64,000 bases of DNA from Chersky-840 sp963838775 (GTDB lineage Bacteria > Actinomycetota > Acidimicrobiia > Acidimicrobiales > UBA8190), in NCBI GenBank assembly GCA_963838775.1, contig CAWISP010000032.1:245043-309042 (forward strand), read 5' to 3'. The notes beneath the pieces were generated by a model that ran no database searches, was not told where the DNA came from, and was given only the letters and a program-made list of their open reading frames with translations. This document shows positions 61,532-64,000 of the stretch, one piece after another. Each line of letters begins with the position of its first letter. Position 1 is the first letter of the stretch. A program made the position numbers and the translations under genes.

Positions 61532-61865
61532 CTAGCAAACGCTCAACGCTGTGCCGACCTGGGGATTCCCTGCTCAGTTCCGAGCGATTCCCCCAGGGTT
61601 ATGTGTTCAATCGTGTCTATTTTACTCGATGGGCATGGGCGTTCATCCTCGCAGAGCGCGGATGAAACAAGTGCGAACGGTCCCGAGTGACCTCAGGCCG
61701 GTAAGGATTGCACCTTACATATAACCCTTCAGCCGCTCGGGGAGCCGTTCCCGACGCCTTACCGTCCAACGGGGCGGGCTCACTTGCTGCCGCAGCTCTA
61801 CTCCCGCCGTCCTGAGCGCGCCCCTGACGGCCCCGAGGTCCACCCCCAGCAGAAAAAGGGTCATA

Positions 61866-61943
61866 GGGGAAGAGGGGAAGAGGGGAAGAGGGGAAGAGGG
61901 GAAGAGGGGAAGAGGGGAAGAGGGGAAGAGGGGAAGAGGGGAG
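61866..61943. repeat. Nine-copy 8-bp tandem repeat (GGGGAAGA)
   Basis: Nine exact copies of GGGGAAGA (61866-61937) and a partial tenth. Eight is not a multiple of three, so it does not look like a selected coding repeat; translated frames give only LPLFPSS-type runs. It is a simple-sequence microsatellite in non-coding DNA, prone to slippage, and may be under-counted in assembly. Confidence 0.95.
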
Positions 61944-62453
61944 CCCCATGTCCTCGTACATCGCTCGCACGAGCCGATCATCGAGTGGGGAGCGGGGCCA
62001 ACGCCTCGAACGGCCCGCTGGGGGCCCCGGTCTCGGGGACGGCGACTCGGTAACGGGCCAGCACCTTGCGACTGGTCGGGATCGGCGTAGAGGCCATCGA
62101 GGGTTCCGGCCCCCACCAACGTCGCCACGTCGTCCGCGTCATCCGTCCCGACGTCACTACCACGACCGTCCCCGCCCTTTGCTGTTGTCGGGCTCACAGG
62201 GATGTGACCCAGACTTCAGGCGAGAAGGATGAGAGTGGCGGGGTGGCGAACGTGATCACGGTGTGGTTGTCCCCCTAATACCCAGTGAGCATCCGGGAGC
62301 GCTAAGGCCCCAGGGTCGGCCAAGGAGCACAGTGGCGGAATGCACTCAACCGGACCGACCCTTGGGGGCATCTCCGAGAGTACCGGGAGCGTGGCGCTGG
62401 CCAGTTTCGCCGGACTCCCCTCCGGGTGCGGAGTTACTGCGGGGATTGCGCGG

Positions 62454-62654
62454 TCATGGCCCCCACCGGTGTCTCTGGACCCAGCGACGAGTGTCGTCGG
62501 GCGTCGGCACGGGGTCGAGTCCGGCGTCCTCGGCGAGCATGGCCGTGATCTCCTCAGATGCGATCATGTGATCGGGCTCGCCGTGGAGGTAGTTCAGGTC
62601 GATCCGATGGCCCTGTTGGTGCCACACGATGCTGACGAGTTCATACCCGGCCAT
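62454..62654 (-). CDS. Small protein of unknown family, paralogue of the one at 63792
   Basis: A 66-residue protein with a strong ribosome-binding site (GGAGGG, 4 nt before ATG 62654). It starts MAGYELVSIVWHQQGHRIDL and ends RRWVQRHRWGP. I do not recognise the family. It aligns without gaps to the product of the gene at 63792 on the other strand, sharing E, S, VWH, G, RI, Y, H, LA, AGL, P-P-D and RWV positions (21 of 55 aligned residues). Composition suggests a small alpha/beta fold. Function unknown; toxin-antitoxin or element-borne roles are possible but unsupported. Confidence 0.65.
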   Translation of the reverse strand: MAGYELVSIVWHQQGHRIDLNYLHGEPDHMIASEEITAMLAEDAGLDPVPTPDDTRRWVQRHRWGP

Positions 62655-62752
62655 AAGGCCCTCCGGGGAAAGGCTATGCCGTCGTTGCGGCGGGAGGAGC
62701 GCCGTACCGCATCGCCGCCGTCATATCTAACAGCAACGGTGCGCCGATTCCC

Positions 62753-62920
62753 CTATGCCTCGGGAGCGTCTATGGACTCTCTCGCTCCGGACCCGCCCGT
62801 ACTCCGGATCGCCGGGGATCTTGCCGGTGCCCCGGCCAGTTCCAGAGTGATTTTCATGTTCCGGTCATGATCCAGCCCGTCGATGTCGAGAAGGTGAAGG
62901 TCGCTTGTAACGCTGTTCAT
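62753..62920 (-). CDS. Possible 55-residue protein
   Basis: A short frame starting MNSVTSDLHLLDIDGLDHD and ending in an Ala/Glu tail. Its ATG overlaps as ATGA the stop of an upstream open stretch (62917-63060 region, ending HFKSWTRI) that has no start codon of its own. The overlap resembles operon-style coupling of gene remnants. There is no clear ribosome-binding site and no recognisable family, so this may be chance. Confidence 0.25.
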   Translation of the reverse strand: MNSVTSDLHLLDIDGLDHDRNMKITLELAGAPARSPAIRSTGGSGARESIDAPEA

Positions 62921-63342
62921 ATGCGGGTCCAAGACTTGAAGTGCCGCGCGGCACCTCGTTCCACCTTCCCGTACCGGAGGCCGATGCGGCAGTCTCCGCC
63001 TTGCTGGTAGGTCCCGACCTTGGCCGCATCGCGGTCAGCGCGCGGGACGACCGCACAACACGGCGGGCTCTGCGCCGCTCAATCAGATGCGGCTAACGGA
63101 GACGGTGAGAACGGGTGGCGGTCCGCAGACCATGGCTTCCACCCGGGAAACCTCCACCTCCACCTCCACCTCCAGAGTTCCACCCTTCATTTCCCAGCCG
63201 AGTCAATCCGACGCGCTTACGGATTCATTGATGCATCGGTAGGACAACACGCCATGGAGGAAGTCGGAGCGCATCAGAGCACTTGAAGTGATGCTTCACC
63301 AACTCAGAGTGACGTCCACCTGTGCTACGCCGTGGCTCCTTG
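62921..63342. other. Eroded segment with short unassigned frames
   Basis: About 420 nt with no confident gene. A plus-strand frame from GTG 62941 to 63096 (VPRGTSFHLPVPEADAAVS, ...) and the antiparallel minus frame (…YQQGGDCRIGLRYGKVERG) both look protein-like, but only one can be real and neither has a good start. Four copies of CCTCCA occur at 63151-63174. Gene remnants are the simplest reading. Confidence 0.5.
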
Positions 63343-63371
63343 TTGACAGGTCGATGGGATGGGTGCATCCT
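63343..63371 (+). promoter_or_regulatory. Candidate promoter of the right-edge genes
   Basis: A consensus -35 TTGACA (63343-63348) is followed after exactly 17 nt by CATCCT (63366-63371), a 3-of-6 match to TATAAT. Perfect TTGACA is rare in DNA of this GC content. It would drive the small genes at 63451 and 63792. Confidence 0.45.
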
Positions 63372-63450
63372 GTGTGACCACCACCGTGGGTGAGTGTTGA
63401 GTACACCGAGTGGCGCTGGGTGGGTCACGTCGGGGCGTGAGGAGACTCCC

Positions 63451-63705
63451 ATGGCACGACAGGTCTGGGTCATACCACCCCCTTGGCCATCGGATCCCCC
63501 CGAGGGCGAAGCGATGGGCTCAGCAGCGAAGCCGACGAGGGGCGAGGAGACCACTGGGCGCCGATTCGGTCGCTTGAGGCCGAAGAGCAAGAAGCACCGA
63601 CCTCCAAACTCATCGTCAACGGCGCACCCGACTCCTCCCGAGGGGGGTGGTATCAGTGCGGCGCCGGACGATCCGCATCGACCCAGGCACATCGGGCCTC
63701 GATGA
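63451..63705 (+). CDS. Hypothetical Pro/Arg-rich protein (84 aa)
   Basis: ATG 63451 has GAGGAG 6 nt upstream and lies ~75 nt after a candidate promoter. The product starts MARQVWVIPPPWPSDPPEG and is then Pro-, Arg- and Ser-rich without recognisable domain. Good initiation signals favour translation, but the composition is weak evidence. It could be a small basic protein, or the 5' part of a broken gene. It precedes the gene at 63792 by 86 nt on the same strand. Confidence 0.4.
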   Translation: MARQVWVIPPPWPSDPPEGEAMGSAAKPTRGEETTGRRFGRLRPKSKKHRPPNSSSTAHPTPPEGGGISAAPDDPHRPRHIGPR

Positions 63706-63791
63706 TCGGGTTGTCTGAACAATGGCGGAGTCAGGTCGCAGCAGGTGAGTCAACACCGTCACGCCGAGACCGATCCTCCTAAGGGGAATCT

Positions 63792-64000
63792 GTGGCAGTC
63801 GAGATCGAAAGTGTCGTCTGGCACCGGCTGGGGAACCGGATCGAAGTGATCTACACCGACTCGCGGTCCGAGCACCGTAGAGGAGACCAGTTCGTTGCCA
63901 CCGCGCTGGCCCAGATTGCAGGACTCCAGACTGCGCCCGCTCCCGACGGGGAGGCGCGATGGGTCCGCTACGCAGACGCTTGGCAGGTTGTCCCGCGGGG
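63792..64000 (+). CDS. Small protein of unknown family, partial at right edge; paralogue of 62454 gene
   Basis: GTG 63792 is preceded by AAGGGGAA, and the frame stays open to the window end (69 codons). It begins VAVEIESVVWHRLGNRIEV and includes AGLQTAPAPD and RWVRYADAW. The gapless similarity to the minus-strand product at 62454-62654 supports both as real genes of one family. The protein seems to extend slightly past the similarity; its end is not visible. Function unknown. Confidence 0.65.
   Translation, partial: MAVEIESVVWHRLGNRIEVIYTDSRSEHRRGDQFVATALAQIAGLQTAPAPDGEARWVRYADAWQVVPR

Larger units (their letters stand above)
61125..62453. other. Low-coding-density region with tRNA-Pro fragment and 8-bp repeat
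   Basis: Over 1.3 kb no reading frame shows family motifs or a good ribosome-binding site. It contains the 5' half of a tRNA-Pro gene and a nine-copy 8-bp repeat. A minus-strand frame at 61978-62163 (…ARYRVAVPETGAPSGPFEAL) could be remains of a gene but is not recognisable. The coding collapse contrasts sharply with the left 61 kb. Confidence 0.7.

Noticed and set aside
61309..61665. 118-codon plus-strand frame
   Set aside because: It reads straight through the tRNA-Pro fragment, has no ribosome-binding site and no recognisable motif.
61531..61760. Group I intron splitting the tRNA-Pro
   Set aside because: The break is after the anticodon loop, but no P/Q/R/S-like core was seen and the 3' tRNA half was not found downstream.
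61866..61943. CRISPR or coding repeat
   Set aside because: 8-bp units without spacers; the length is not a multiple of three, so no frame is repeated unit by unit.

Overview
The window is high-GC actinobacterial chromosome, most likely from the class Acidimicrobiia or a close relative. Markers for this are an MtrA-MtrB-LpqB-like two-component cluster, a WhiG/FliA-type sigma factor beside rpsB and xerC, a plant-like class II DAHP synthase, a mycothiol-type (MDMPI) DinB-fold protein, an RNase E/G with a long disordered N-terminus, a ClpP2-type protease, an archaeal-style prolyl-tRNA synthetase and a secreted protein with YW-x-VASDGGVF-x-FG repeats of a kind common in Acidimicrobiia. The taxonomic placement is inference from gene content, not from a marker search.

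Layout. About 1-24,000 is a dense, almost wholly minus-strand information and lipid block. It reads from right to left: xerC, whiG-like sigma factor, rpsB, tsf, pyrH, frr, cdsA, dxr, rseP (M50), ispG, then (after a plus-strand proS) rimP, nusA, ylxR, infB, rbfA, truB, ribF, rpsO, pnp and the start of an M16 peptidase cut by the left edge. 24,000-33,300 is mixed-strand: an oligopeptide-type solute-binding lipoprotein, an mtrA-mtrB-lpqB-like operon, rsfS and nadD (minus), a class II DAHP synthase, a secreted repeat/lysozyme-like protein and a truncated YjbR fragment. 33,300-55,900 is again one long minus-strand run: tig-clpP-clpX-folC-ndk, mreB-mreC-mreD-PBP2, two radical-SAM/B12-associated genes, RNase E/G, rplU, rpmA, obgE, proB, proA, a MoxR/VWA pair and a histidine phosphatase. 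Many stop codons overlap the next start (ATGA, GTGA), so translational coupling is pervasive. 55,960-61,120 holds single metabolic genes: MDMPI-type protein, a 51-residue zinc-ribbon protein, Ppx/GppA, a zinc-less quinone oxidoreductase, a beta-lactamase-fold esterase and a GYD protein.

From about 61,130 to the right edge the character changes abruptly: coding density collapses, the 5' half of a tRNA-Pro gene ends in its anticodon loop, a 9-copy 8-bp tandem repeat appears, and only tiny genes remain. Two of these, on opposite strands at 62,454 and 63,792, encode mutually similar small proteins of unknown family. This looks like the edge of a decayed or integrated accessory segment and is the part of the window most likely to hold something undescribed.

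How the genes work together: the left block makes ribosomes and initiation factors (rpsB, tsf, infB, rbfA, rimP, nusA, rpsO, truB) and couples them to isoprenoid (dxr, ispG) and phospholipid (cdsA) supply and to envelope proteolysis (rseP). The central right block couples cell-wall elongation (MreBCD-PBP2) to ribosome assembly (L21, L27, Obg), RNA decay and proline synthesis. Proteostasis is provided by trigger factor and ClpXP.
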